A stretch of 64,000 bases of DNA, taken from positions 744,001 through 808,000 of the forward strand of contig JADJJT010000002.1 in the NCBI GenBank assembly GCA_016706405.1, in the 5' to 3' direction. A program made the translations under genes and the position numbers. Below, piece by piece: positions 52,300-61,808 of the stretch. The notes beneath the pieces were generated by a model. That model saw only the letters and a list, made by a program, of their open reading frames with translations. It made no database searches and was not told the origin of the DNA. The stretch is from Sphingobacteriales bacterium (GTDB taxonomy: Bacteria; Bacteroidota; Bacteroidia; Chitinophagales; UBA2359). How positions within the stretch are numbered: position 1 is the first letter of the stretch; each line of letters begins with the position of its first letter.

Positions 52300-53679
52300 A
52301 TGATGTTTAAACTACAATCTAAAAGGTCAATTTATTTTATTGGCATAGGCGGTATAGGCATGAGTGCCATAGCCCGATATTTTGTGCAAAAAGGCATGGC
52401 GGTAGCGGGCTATGACCGCTCACCCAGCCCCATTACAAACGAGCTAATGCAAGAAGGTATTGATATTCATTTTGAAGAAAATATTGACCTGATACCCAAA
52501 GATGCCGACATGGTAGTTTATACGCCGGCAATTCCAGAAACAAATGCCGAATTGACGTATTACCGCGAAAATGGCTACGATGTTAAAAAGCGAAGCGAAG
52601 TTTTAGCCTGGATTACCCAAAGTACTTTTACCATAGCTGTTGCCGGCACACATGGCAAAAGTAGTGTTTCGGCAATGATTACACATATATTAAAAAACTC
52701 GGGCTTTGACTGCACCGCCTTTGTTGGCGCTGTTATGAAAAACTATAACTCCAATTTTGTAATGGGTAGCAACGATGTGGTAGTTGTAGAAGCCGATGAG
52801 TACGACAAATCGTTTTTACGCCTTAAACCGGATATTGCCGTAATAACCGCCACCGATGCCGACCACCTTGATATTTACGAAAACGAACAAGCCGTTCAAC
52901 GTGCATACGTTGATTTTGGCCAGTGCACAAAAGATTACGGAAAGCTAATTATTAAAAAAGGATTGCCCGTAATTGCCGAACTCGAAAGCCGGCAACTCAA
53001 CACCTACCATTATGCCGACCCTGGCGCAGCCTACTTCGCACAAAATGTAGTCATTGAACACGGAAAGAATACCTTTGAAGCCTACACCCCCGAAGGTATT
53101 ATTGAACATTGCCAACTTGCCGTTGATGGAATACACAATATTGAAAATGCACTGGCTGCTATTGCCGTAGCACAGCATTTGGGTATATCAAGACAAGCAA
53201 TTGCCGAAGCCTTGGCAAATTTTTCCGGATTAGCCCGCCGATTTGAATATTGGAATACAGAATCAAAACCAATTATAATTGACGATTACGCCCATCACCC
53301 CGAAGAAATTAAAGCTTTTCTTACCTCGGTTCGCCAATTATACCCCAATAAAAAAATTACAGCCATTTTTCAACCCCACCTTTACACGCGCACCCGCGAC
53401 TTTGCCCAGGGCTTTGCCCAAAGCCTTGACCTTGCCGACGAAATTATTTTGCTTGACATTTACGCAGCCCGCGAAAATCCAATCGAAGGCGTAACCGAAG
53501 ACCTTATTTTTAATGCCTGTACAAACCCAAACAAAGTAAAAATTGAAAAAAGCAAATTAATAAAGTATCTTCAAAAACATAATGATTATGAAATTCTGCT
53601 AACCATTGGCGCAGGCGATATCGGCGAAATGCTACCCGATATTGTAGCGGCAGTTACCCATAACAACGATAAAGATTAA
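52300..53679 (+). CDS. murC: UDP-MurNAc:L-alanine ligase MurC
   Basis: This 459-aa enzyme is the first stem-peptide ligase. The N-terminal loop FIGIGGIGMSAIARYF, ATP loop VAGTHGKSSVSAM near residue 115, and DDYAHHPEEIKAFL match MurC. Two adjacent ATG codons (52300, 52303) are possible starts. It is followed 10 nt later by the open ftsQ frame; the true ftsQ ATG is at 53731. Confidence 0.97.
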   Translation: MMFKLQSKRSIYFIGIGGIGMSAIARYFVQKGMAVAGYDRSPSPITNELMQEGIDIHFEENIDLIPKDADMVVYTPAIPETNAELTYYRENGYDVKKRSEVLAWITQSTFTIAVAGTHGKSSVSAMITHILKNSGFDCTAFVGAVMKNYNSNFVMGSNDVVVVEADEYDKSFLRLKPDIAVITATDADHLDIYENEQAVQRAYVDFGQCTKDYGKLIIKKGLPVIAELESRQLNTYHYADPGAAYFAQNVVIEHGKNTFEAYTPEGIIEHCQLAVDGIHNIENALAAIAVAQHLGISRQAIAEALANFSGLARRFEYWNTESKPIIIDDYAHHPEEIKAFLTSVRQLYPNKKITAIFQPHLYTRTRDFAQGFAQSLDLADEIILLDIYAARENPIEGVTEDLIFNACTNPNKVKIEKSKLIKYLQKHNDYEILLTIGAGDIGEMLPDIVAAVTHNNDKD

Positions 53680-53730
53680 TTTAACTTATTGATTAACAAA
53701 ACAAGTATAAACTTTACACATACAACTAAC

Positions 53731-54510
53731 ATGAATTGGATTAAAAGATATAAATCACAACTTATTGCCCTTGGCTGGTTTAGTTTGGGTGTACTTTTTG
53801 TGTTTACCATTGGGGCATCCGGATCGTCGCAAGCCAATAGAGTTTGCAGTGATATTGCCGTAACGATTAACCAAAGCGAAGGTAATTATTTTGTAACCGA
53901 AGAGGGGGTAAAAGAAATGTTAAAAGCTAAATTTCCGGATAGAAATCTCCATGTACCCGTTAATGCTATTAATACCCAATCGCTCGAAGCTTATTTGGTA
54001 AACACCCCCTATATTAAAAATGCCGAAATCTACATAGATATTAATGGCAAAATGTGGGTCGAAGTCCAACAACAAAACCCCATTGTTCGCATTATTGACC
54101 GCGATAACGCAAACTACTACCTTACCTCCGATGGCCTGAAAATGCCAACCTCAAAACTTTTTTCGGCACGAGTGCCCGTAGTAACCGGTTACCTCCGCGA
54201 TAATGGTAAAAATAAAGGAAAGATTGAAGGAGAACACCTTCAAGGAATTTTTGAATTGGTAAAATACATAAACTCAAGCAAATTTTGGCAAGCGTTGATT
54301 GAACAAATTTACGTAGCCCAAAATGGCGACTTATACCTGCAACCCAAATTAGGTAACTTTGAAATATTACTTGGTACAACTAATAATATGGAAACAAAAT
54401 TGGCCAATTTCGAAGCTTTTTTATTACAAGTCATTGATAAAATTGATTTAAACCAATATAAATTAATATCGCTAAAGTTTAACAACCAAGTTGTATGCAC
54501 AAAAAAATAA
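53731..54510 (+). CDS. ftsQ: cell division protein FtsQ
   Basis: From ATG 53731 (MNWIKRYKSQ) the 259-aa product has one membrane span (about residues 10-30). A POTRA-like region (YFVTEEGVKEMLKAKFPDRNLHVPV) and the beta domain with VEVQQQNPIVRIIDRDNANYYLTSDG follow. FtsQ links early and late divisome parts in the periplasm. A TTG 42 nt upstream would extend the cytoplasmic tail by 14 residues and cannot be excluded. Sequence similarity in this family is low, but position supports it. Confidence 0.9.
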   Translation: MNWIKRYKSQLIALGWFSLGVLFVFTIGASGSSQANRVCSDIAVTINQSEGNYFVTEEGVKEMLKAKFPDRNLHVPVNAINTQSLEAYLVNTPYIKNAEIYIDINGKMWVEVQQQNPIVRIIDRDNANYYLTSDGLKMPTSKLFSARVPVVTGYLRDNGKNKGKIEGEHLQGIFELVKYINSSKFWQALIEQIYVAQNGDLYLQPKLGNFEILLGTTNNMETKLANFEAFLLQVIDKIDLNQYKLISLKFNNQVVCTKK

Positions 54511-54675
54511 GTTTGCAAGATGCTAAAAAACAAAAAATAGAAACAAAACTAATATCCGGGTTAAAAACCTAATTAACAGCTAAAATCCTCTTGCAACCAA
54601 ATCTATTTCTAAGAAACTAAAAATTAAAATACACCATCCATTATCAATAAAGTTAAATCATTAAATCGTTAATTT

Positions 54676-56106
54676 ATGAGGTCAAATACACCCCAAATTA
54701 TTGCAGCACTTGACATAGGTACCACTAAAATTACCTGCATTGTTGCCCGCAAAACCTCGAACGGTAAACTCGATATTTTAGCCATGAGCAAAACAAACTC
54801 AACAGGCGTTATGCGCGGCGTTATTACCAATATTGACAAAACCGTTGAAGCTATTAAAACAGTAGTTGCCGATGCCAGCCGTAAATCGGGCATACCAATT
54901 TATAATTTATATGTTGGTATTGCCGGACAGCACATAAAAAGTGCCATTCATAAAGCCTATATTATGCGCTCGCACGACCAAGAAGAAATAAACAAAGGCG
55001 ACATTGCACGCCTAATAGACGATGTGTACAAAGCCGCCTATGCCCTCGACAACCAAATTATCCATGTTTTACCTCAAGAGTTTAACGTAGATGCCGAAAA
55101 AGGTATTAAAGACCCTATTGGCATGTCGGGGGTACGTTTAGAAGGTAATTTTCATGTCATTACCGGACAAAAATCGGCCATACAAAACATTCATCGCTGT
55201 GTGCAACGCGCCGGATATGAAGTTGTCGAAATTATGCTCGAACCTATAGCCTCGGCTGCTGCCGTACTATGCGCCGAAGAAATTGAGGCAGGCGTTGCTT
55301 TAGTTGATATTGGAGGCGGCACCACCGACCTAACCCTGTTTTTAGATGGCATTTTACGACATAGCGCAGTTATTCCGTTAGGCGGAAATATCATTACCGA
55401 AGATATAAAAGAAGGTTGCATGGTTATGCCCGAGCAAGCTGAAAAACTAAAAGTAAAATTTGGTTCGGCACTTGTTGAAAAAGGGCAAGAAAACAAATTT
55501 GTTACTATTAACGGCCTGCGCGGACGCGGCCCCAAAGAAATTTCGGTGCGCAATTTAAGCCAAATTATACAAGCACGTATGGAGGAAATTTTAGAGTATG
55601 TTTACAACGAAATTGCATCGGCGGGCTTTGAACGAAAACTAATAGGTGGTATTGTTATTACCGGAGGCGGCGCACAACTAACTCAACTTGTTCATTTAGC
55701 ACAAATGATTACCGGCTTAGATATACGTATTGGCTATGCCGACGAACATTTAAATAAACACAACCCTATAGAATTGCGCAACCCTATTTATGCAACCGGA
55801 ATTGGCTTGGCTATTTCAGCTTTAGCTACCGAACAACCCGTGAGCACACAAAAAATAGAGGAACCAACTGCCCAACCCCAACCAAACAACGAAACTTCTG
55901 CCCAGCCTACCCAAGTAATTAACACCGAGGCAAGCAATAACCAAGCCCACCAAAACACTATCGAAGAGTTTGAAGAGGAAGCCCCCCTTGCCCTGAACAC
56001 CAACGAGCAAGCCACAGATAACTGGCTATCCCGCTTTTTAAAAGTCAGTCGTAATTGGCTCGAAGGTGGCGACAAATTAGACGACTTCAAAAACGTACGC
56101 AATTAA
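54676..56106 (+). CDS. ftsA: cell division protein FtsA
   Basis: This 476-aa actin-like ATPase tethers FtsZ to the membrane. AALDIGTTKITCIVA (near residues 11-25), the SHS2 insertion region and VALVDIGGGTTDLTLF are typical. The C-terminal part has a long polar linker (Gln/Thr/Asn rich, about 395-450) ending in an amphipathic helix (NWLSRFLKVSRNWL) that would serve as membrane anchor. It lies 87 nt before ftsZ. Confidence 0.96.
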   Translation: MRSNTPQIIAALDIGTTKITCIVARKTSNGKLDILAMSKTNSTGVMRGVITNIDKTVEAIKTVVADASRKSGIPIYNLYVGIAGQHIKSAIHKAYIMRSHDQEEINKGDIARLIDDVYKAAYALDNQIIHVLPQEFNVDAEKGIKDPIGMSGVRLEGNFHVITGQKSAIQNIHRCVQRAGYEVVEIMLEPIASAAAVLCAEEIEAGVALVDIGGGTTDLTLFLDGILRHSAVIPLGGNIITEDIKEGCMVMPEQAEKLKVKFGSALVEKGQENKFVTINGLRGRGPKEISVRNLSQIIQARMEEILEYVYNEIASAGFERKLIGGIVITGGGAQLTQLVHLAQMITGLDIRIGYADEHLNKHNPIELRNPIYATGIGLAISALATEQPVSTQKIEEPTAQPQPNNETSAQPTQVINTEASNNQAHQNTIEEFEEEAPLALNTNEQATDNWLSRFLKVSRNWLEGGDKLDDFKNVRN

Positions 56107-56193
56107 TTTTAATAATATTTGCCGTTATTAAACCGCAAAAAACTACACTAAACGCAAACTTAAACTTTTATTACTACAAAAATTATTTTTACC

Positions 56194-57624
56194 ATGAATA
56201 TCCACTTTGACCTTCCAAAAGACCACGACACCATTATTAAAGTTATAGGTGTTGGCGGCGGCGGATGCAATGCCGTAAACCACATGTACAACGAAGGCAT
56301 TACAGGAGTTAGCTTTATTATATGCAACACCGATGCCCAAGCCATTGCTCAAAGCCCCGTACCGCGCAAAATTACCCTTGGCCCTCAACTTACCGATGGC
56401 CGAGGTGCTGGCTCGCAACCCGAAGTAGGCAAAAATGCCACTATCGAAAGTATTGACGAAATAAAAAAAGCCCTTGGCCAAAATACTAAAATGGTATTTA
56501 TTACAGCCGGCATGGGTGGTGGCACGGGTACGGGTGGTGCACCTGTTGTAGCTCGTATAGCCCGTGAGTTAGGCATTTTAACGGTGGGCATCGTTACCGC
56601 TCCGTTCGGTTTTGAAGGGCGCAAACGCCTGCAACAAGCCCAAAATGGCATTGAAGAAATGAAACAAAACGTTGATACCCTAATTTTAATATCAAACGAA
56701 AAACTCCGCGAACTCTTTGGCACCCTTACCGTATCGGCGGCATTTGCCCATGCCGACAACGTAGTAACAACTGCCGCCAAAGGAATTGCCGAAATTATTA
56801 CTGTTCCGGGCTATGTTAATGTCGATTTTGAAGACGTAAACTCAGTAATGAAAAATAGTGGGGTAGCTGTTATGGGTACAGGTGTTGCAGACGGTGAAGA
56901 CCGCGCCCAGAAAGCCATCCGGCAAGCCCTCGAATCGCCGTTGCTAAACAATAACGACATTCGTGGCGCCAAAAATATTTTATTACATATTACATCGGGC
57001 AAACGCGAACTGCTAATGGATGAAATTTCAGATATTACCGACTATATTGCCGAAGCTGTAGGCTGCGATGCCGAAGAAGTAATTTGGGGTAATAGCGTTG
57101 ACATGTCGCTCGAAAACCAATTGGCTGTTACTATTATAGCCACCGGATTTTCACAAGACAAGAACGAAGAAAATAGTACCGAAAACGACTTCCAAAAAAA
57201 ACAACAAACGGCAACTACTAAACGTAATCAACAACAACAGCAACAACAGCCAATTATCGAACAACAGCCAGTTGCACCACCCAAACAAGAGCGAATTGTA
57301 GTGTCTTTAGAGGATGAACCAGTAATGCCAAACGTACAACAGCCACTTAAAAGAACACCAGAACAGCCTACAACAAGCCCCGATGAAAATATGAAAATAA
57401 TAATAGAGCGCCGCCGCCGTTTACAAGGCTTAAGTAATCAAAAATTAAACGAAAACCTAAGTGAATTAGAACGCGAACCTGCCTACAAACGCCGTAATAT
57501 ACAATTGGATGACACCCCCCACTCGTCAGAAACTAATTTATCGAAATACCAACTGCAAGAAGACGAACACCGCCACACAGAAATTAAAAGACGCAATACT
57601 TTTTTGCACGACAATCCGGATTAA
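56194..57624 (+). CDS. ftsZ: cell division protein FtsZ
   Basis: This 476-aa tubulin-like GTPase forms the Z ring. VIGVGGGGCNAVNHM opens the GTPase domain and GMGGGTGTGGAPVVA is the tubulin signature. T7-loop residues NVDFEDV are present. A Gln-rich linker (about 330-400) leads to an Arg-rich stretch and the end peptide TFLHDNPD, the Bacteroidota form of the C-terminal tip. It closes the dcw cluster and is followed by a strong terminator. Confidence 0.98.
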   Translation: MNIHFDLPKDHDTIIKVIGVGGGGCNAVNHMYNEGITGVSFIICNTDAQAIAQSPVPRKITLGPQLTDGRGAGSQPEVGKNATIESIDEIKKALGQNTKMVFITAGMGGGTGTGGAPVVARIARELGILTVGIVTAPFGFEGRKRLQQAQNGIEEMKQNVDTLILISNEKLRELFGTLTVSAAFAHADNVVTTAAKGIAEIITVPGYVNVDFEDVNSVMKNSGVAVMGTGVADGEDRAQKAIRQALESPLLNNNDIRGAKNILLHITSGKRELLMDEISDITDYIAEAVGCDAEEVIWGNSVDMSLENQLAVTIIATGFSQDKNEENSTENDFQKKQQTATTKRNQQQQQQQPIIEQQPVAPPKQERIVVSLEDEPVMPNVQQPLKRTPEQPTTSPDENMKIIIERRRRLQGLSNQKLNENLSELEREPAYKRRNIQLDDTPHSSETNLSKYQLQEDEHRHTEIKRRNTFLHDNPD

Positions 57625-57722
57625 TAATTTCAGCATCGTTAAAACTTCATTAAATGCTGTAACAAAAAATTGACAAAATAAATACTTTCGGTGCAAACGC
57701 ACTTGATAGTGAGGTGGTAAAT

Positions 57723-57757
57723 GGGGAGGCGCGTACAAGCTCCTCCCCTTATTTTTT
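57723..57757 (+). terminator. intrinsic terminator after ftsZ
   Basis: GGGGAGG (57723-57729) pairs with CCTCCCC (57742-57748). Two inner G-C pairs add to the stem, and TTATTTTTTT follows. It ends the cluster transcript about 100 nt after ftsZ. Confidence 0.92.
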
Positions 57758-57761
57758 TCAG

Positions 57762-57834
57762 TTTTCCGGATAAATTTTAAATAGTTAAACGTATATATAT
57801 ATTACAATTTCCGGAATAGATTTTATCCGGAAAA
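57762..57834. repeat. inverted repeat built on TCCGGA in the ftsZ-pfkA spacer
   Basis: TTTTCCGGATAAA (57762-57774) and TTTATCCGGAAAA (57822-57834) are perfect 13-bp inverted copies, with another TTCCGGAA between them. Nothing else but the pfkA -7 box is seen in this 349-nt spacer. Confidence 0.8.
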
Positions 57835-57913
57835 TGATCTCTGTGAAACTTTAGATGAAAAAAATTTAAGTGTTCATCATTAAATAAAATGACGCATTAA
57901 TAATTACAGTTTG

Positions 57914-57921
57914 TAATTTTG
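57914..57921 (+). promoter_or_regulatory. -7 box for pfkA
   Basis: TAATTTTG is an exact TAnnTTTG match 52 nt before ATG 57974. No clear -33 TTG is seen. Confidence 0.5.
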
Positions 57922-57973
57922 CTAAGTAATTGACATAAACCATATACTTTAAATGTTCACAAAAACATAAAAA

Positions 57974-58966
57974 ATGGAACCTACCACCATCCGGAAAATT
58001 GGCATATTAACCTCGGGCGGCGACTCGCCGGGCATGAACGCCTGCATACGCGCAGTAGTACGCGCAGCCTGTTACCATAACATACAAATAACTGGTATTA
58101 AACGAGGTTACCAAGGCATGATTGAAGGCGATTTTGAGGAAATGAATTCGCGGTCGGTTAGCAATATTATACATCGCGGCGGCACAATTTTAAAATCGGC
58201 GCGTTGCTTGGCTTTTAAAGAGGCCGAAGGCAGAAAAAAGGCCTACAAAAAGATAAAAAAAGCCCAAATTGATGCCCTTGTGCTTATTGGCGGCGATGGT
58301 ACTTTTAAAGGCGCACATGCCTTCTCGAGCGAATACGACCTACCTGTTATTGGTATTCCCGGAACGATTGACAATGATATGTACGGCACCGACTATACTA
58401 TTGGCTACGATACGGCCATGAATACCGTTGTTGAGGCCATAGACAAAATACGCGATACCGCCGATAGCCACGACCGCCTTTTTTTTATTGAAGTGATGGG
58501 CCGCGATGCCGGTTTTATTGCCCTTCCCTGTGGTATAGCTACCGGAGCCGAGGCAGTGCTTATTCCTGAAAGTATAACCAATTTAAAAAACTTAGTAAAA
58601 ACCTTAAAATACGGTTGGAAACATAAAAAAACCTCGTCAATAGTTATAGTGTCCGAAGGTGATGAGGCCGGCGGCGCTTTTGACATCGTTAAAAAAGTAA
58701 AACCGCGCTTGGGCAACCGCTACGATATACGGGTAACAATATTGGGCCATATACAGCGCGGTGGCAATCCAAGTTGTTTCGACAGGGTGTTGGCCAGCCG
58801 AATGGGAGTGGCCGCCGTTGAAGGCCTGCTTGAAGGTCAAAATAAAATGATGGTAGGCATACAAAACAACCAAATTGTATATGTGCCCTTAATAGATAGC
58901 GCCACTCAAAAAGCTGTCTTCAACCACAATAGTTTGGCTCGCATTGCCGAAATTTTGGCTTATTAA
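57974..58966 (+). CDS. pfkA: ATP-dependent 6-phosphofructokinase
   Basis: This 330-aa glycolytic enzyme phosphorylates fructose 6-phosphate. LTSGGDSPGMNACIRAVVR (near residues 12-30), ALVLIGGDGTFKGAH, GIPGTIDND with the catalytic Asp, MGRDAGFIA and LGHIQRGGNPSCFDR are all present. The Gly in GGDGT favours ATP rather than pyrophosphate as donor. It is separate from the dcw cluster, with its own -7 box. Confidence 0.96.
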   Translation: MEPTTIRKIGILTSGGDSPGMNACIRAVVRAACYHNIQITGIKRGYQGMIEGDFEEMNSRSVSNIIHRGGTILKSARCLAFKEAEGRKKAYKKIKKAQIDALVLIGGDGTFKGAHAFSSEYDLPVIGIPGTIDNDMYGTDYTIGYDTAMNTVVEAIDKIRDTADSHDRLFFIEVMGRDAGFIALPCGIATGAEAVLIPESITNLKNLVKTLKYGWKHKKTSSIVIVSEGDEAGGAFDIVKKVKPRLGNRYDIRVTILGHIQRGGNPSCFDRVLASRMGVAAVEGLLEGQNKMMVGIQNNQIVYVPLIDSATQKAVFNHNSLARIAEILAY

Positions 58967-59205
58967 TTGCTTTTATCAGACTTTTGTTTGAATTAAGATG
59001 GACTTTTAAAAACCGGATGATATTGGTTGAAAAATTATCTCATGAAATTTCTTTTTCCGGAGTTTATACGGTCATGAACAGCGATGATTCTAAAGTATCC
59101 GGAGTTACCTAACTCCCAATCTACCCGCCCTTGCAAACACATGTGTTTCATTTAGGTTTAAGCTACAACCCATTTTAATTAGTACAAATACTGCCTAATG
59201 CTTTG

Positions 59206-59213
59206 TAATTTTG
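59206..59213 (+). promoter_or_regulatory. -7 box immediately before the GT-B-like gene
   Basis: TAATTTTG lies 6 nt before ATG 59220. If used, transcription would begin at or next to the start codon, giving a leaderless mRNA. The spacer from 58967 onward holds two TCCGGA sites and no gene. Confidence 0.45.
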
Positions 59214-59219
59214 CGCCCA

Positions 59220-61202
59220 ATGCAGTCTATAATTTACCTTGCTCGCCCATTGCTTGCCGCCGAAATAGCTGCGGCTCTAACGCCAACCTCACAGAACCAG
59301 CAAAATATTAGCGACGGTAGCGGTAACAATCCGGAAGTTTTAGTTATCTACGAGCATCATCATTTTATTCCCTCGCAATGGCAATCAGCTGGTTTTTTGC
59401 CATCAATACAATTACAGGCCGCCCCGCCCCTAAGTGCCCAACAAACCTCCCAAATTTTTAAAAATGTTCGCGACCACTTGCCGCAGTTTGCCCATACACT
59501 TACGGCCAAGAACCAACCCATAATTGATAATTTTTTTTATCATTACAACCACTGGTTCGATATGCGTTTTGTATTGCATCAAACCTACCGAACAGTACAA
59601 GTAGCAGCCCAACGCATTATAAATGCCATCGAACCACATTTAAAGCAAGGCAATGAAACCCAATCTCCCACAACCTTGCATATTTATTTGCCCCATGATT
59701 ACGCCTACACAACCCAACTGCTACAAAAACAGTGGCCTTTTGCCCAAATTGTTACGGAGCAGGCGAAAAAACAAAATAAACAAAAAACACCAGTTTGGGT
59801 ATTGCTGCAATACCTGCTTTTATTTACATGGCGAGTATTGCTTGGCAGCTGGCAATGGTTTGTTAACAGAGTTTATCTTAACAAAAAGCACCTCGTGCTA
59901 ATATCGCCCGAGTACATACAGCCAATTTTAAATATCAACAACCCCCTAACCACCCAACTTGGCGATAATTATATTGGCTATTTGTTAGAGCTTATGAAAA
60001 ACCGAAACGATGTGCTTTTGCTCAGCGAAATACAGCCGCCAAGCCTTACTAACGGGCGTAGCAAGGGTTTTAAACGCCATTTCACGCATTCAATTTACCC
60101 AAAAATAACCCTAAACGCCGAAGTTTGGCTGCTGTTGGCCGCACTAAAACCGAGCACATGGCAAGCCGTAAAACGCTTTTTAAGACCTATTAAATCTATA
60201 GCATTGCCGCCAAACGCTCCCACACACCAACAAGTGATGTTGCAAATTGTAAAAAATCATCGCATAATTTTTGCTCAATCAGTATTTAGGGCAGTGGCAG
60301 CTAATTTATTTTTTAAACACCTAAAAAACAAAACGCAAGCCCTTACTATTAGCGGCATTAATGAGCATGGCTTGGCCAACAGACCATTTTTTGAGCTTGG
60401 CCGATTACACAAGTTAAAAACAATAGGATTTCAACATGCTGTATTTAATATTGCCTACGCTACCTTTCATTCAAAGGATGCAGCCCTAAATCCTGTTCCG
60501 GATATTACTGCCGTTTGGGGCGATTATTTTAAAAATCAACTCTTGCGACAACCCGTATATCACGCGCAAAACGTGGAGGTTTTAGGACAAATTCGCACCG
60601 ATATTATTCCAAAATTACAACATCTGCAAAAAAGCCAGATACACCCCAAATTGCCCAACCATAAGCCCTTAATTGTATATGCCTCGCAGCAATACGGCGG
60701 TTTAGAGGCCGAGGTGCGCTACAAATTAGCTTCTGATTTTATGCAGTTGGCCAATGAATTTAAGGAGACGTGTAGTTTTGTTATTAAACCACATTATTTA
60801 GAAACCAATTTAGATTTTTTTGAAACCGTTGCCCACCAACACCAAAATCCGGATTATTTGCTGCTGCAAGACGAATTGTACCGACTATTAGCCGCTGCCG
60901 ACATGGTTATTACTTATAATAGTACCGTTGGTGCCGAAGCTGTATATTTTGGCAAACAACTTTTAGTGGCCGACTATTACGGCGCCGATGTAATGGATTA
61001 TATAAAAAGCGGTGTGGGTTTTGGTTTTAACAATTACCAACAATTAAAACAAGCAGTCGAAGGTATTTTATTGGGCAACACTCGAATTGACCTCCAAACC
61101 CAAGCCAATTTTGTGCAACAACGTGCTTACCTTATTGACGGTCAAACCGCGCAACGGTACCAAAACCTTATAATTGCTGCCGGGCAAAATCATAATACGT
61201 AA
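59220..61202 (+). CDS. GT-B-like surface-carbohydrate biosynthesis protein
   Basis: This protein of about 660 aa starts at ATG 59220; an in-frame TTG at 59211 is possible but overlaps the -7 box. There is no signal peptide. The C-terminal half resembles capsule polysaccharide or teichoic-acid-type GT-B transferases. It has LKTIGFQHAVFN, a second Rossmann-like part starting PLIVYASQQYGG, FVIKPHYLE, and ITYNSTVGAEAVYFGKQLLV as a donor-site-like loop near residue 565. The N-terminal half is less familiar, with a hydrophobic helix near 190-215. Sugar donor and acceptor are unknown. Confidence 0.65.
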   Translation: MQSIIYLARPLLAAEIAAALTPTSQNQQNISDGSGNNPEVLVIYEHHHFIPSQWQSAGFLPSIQLQAAPPLSAQQTSQIFKNVRDHLPQFAHTLTAKNQPIIDNFFYHYNHWFDMRFVLHQTYRTVQVAAQRIINAIEPHLKQGNETQSPTTLHIYLPHDYAYTTQLLQKQWPFAQIVTEQAKKQNKQKTPVWVLLQYLLLFTWRVLLGSWQWFVNRVYLNKKHLVLISPEYIQPILNINNPLTTQLGDNYIGYLLELMKNRNDVLLLSEIQPPSLTNGRSKGFKRHFTHSIYPKITLNAEVWLLLAALKPSTWQAVKRFLRPIKSIALPPNAPTHQQVMLQIVKNHRIIFAQSVFRAVAANLFFKHLKNKTQALTISGINEHGLANRPFFELGRLHKLKTIGFQHAVFNIAYATFHSKDAALNPVPDITAVWGDYFKNQLLRQPVYHAQNVEVLGQIRTDIIPKLQHLQKSQIHPKLPNHKPLIVYASQQYGGLEAEVRYKLASDFMQLANEFKETCSFVIKPHYLETNLDFFETVAHQHQNPDYLLLQDELYRLLAAADMVITYNSTVGAEAVYFGKQLLVADYYGADVMDYIKSGVGFGFNNYQQLKQAVEGILLGNTRIDLQTQANFVQQRAYLIDGQTAQRYQNLIIAAGQNHNT

Positions 61203-61767
61203 TAAAATATTACGAAGTAAACTATTTGATTATGTCTGCTTAATGCCTCTTTTTCACTCTTGTTTAATTAGGAATTGCGTCTCAGCAAACATTAAAAATC
61301 CTGTAAATCGCTTAATCTGCTAAATCCTAACTCAGGGTAAGAAGAAAAACCAAACTAATCATTTAATCATCTAAATTATGGTGCAAGACAAGATACCCAC
61401 TTTCTCCACCTCGAATGTGCAGAAGTGAGTTTTCCTTTGAGGCGATTCGGGGGAGTTCCCTCACAAACCCATTAAGCCAAAAAAAATCACAGTTCAAGAC
61501 GCTTTCCCCCACCCCTTGCAAGTATAAAAAAATACGTTAAACTTGCCCCGACTGATATGTATTATTACCATTTCACACCAAACAATCCGGAAGAAGAAAA
61601 ACCTGCCATAATGGGTAAAATTTTGTTGGTGGGCGGTGGGTAATGCTTAAACGCATTTACCCTATCCGAATAAAAGAACTTTATTTGCCCTAACCTATTT
61701 AATCAACTCAGCTCAAGAATTTGAGTGGTGGCCAAAATGAAACTCCGGTATTAATTTAATTTTTAAT
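61203..61767. other. long spacer without a supported gene
   Basis: Only very short frames occur here, for example 28 codons from 61557 (MYYYHFTPNNPEEEKP...). Base composition is less AT-rich between 61430 and 61650 than in other spacers, which may mark a decayed gene, but no homology is recognisable. Confidence 0.5.
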
Positions 61768-61775
61768 AATTTTGT
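61768..61775 (+). promoter_or_regulatory. -7 box for coaX
   Basis: TAATTTTG matches TAnnTTTG, 33 nt before ATG 61809. Confidence 0.5.
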
Positions 61776-61808
61776 ATCCGTTTTGTTGCCCCACCAAAAT
61801 ATAAAAAT

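Noticed and set aside
57630..57757. Small RNA between ftsZ and its terminator
   Set aside because: A TTGACA and a TACTTTCG occur, but the -7 box is imperfect and the hairpin is explained as the ftsZ terminator.
61203..61767. Decayed gene or insertion element
   Set aside because: No frame longer than about 30 codons, no terminal repeats and no recognisable homology.
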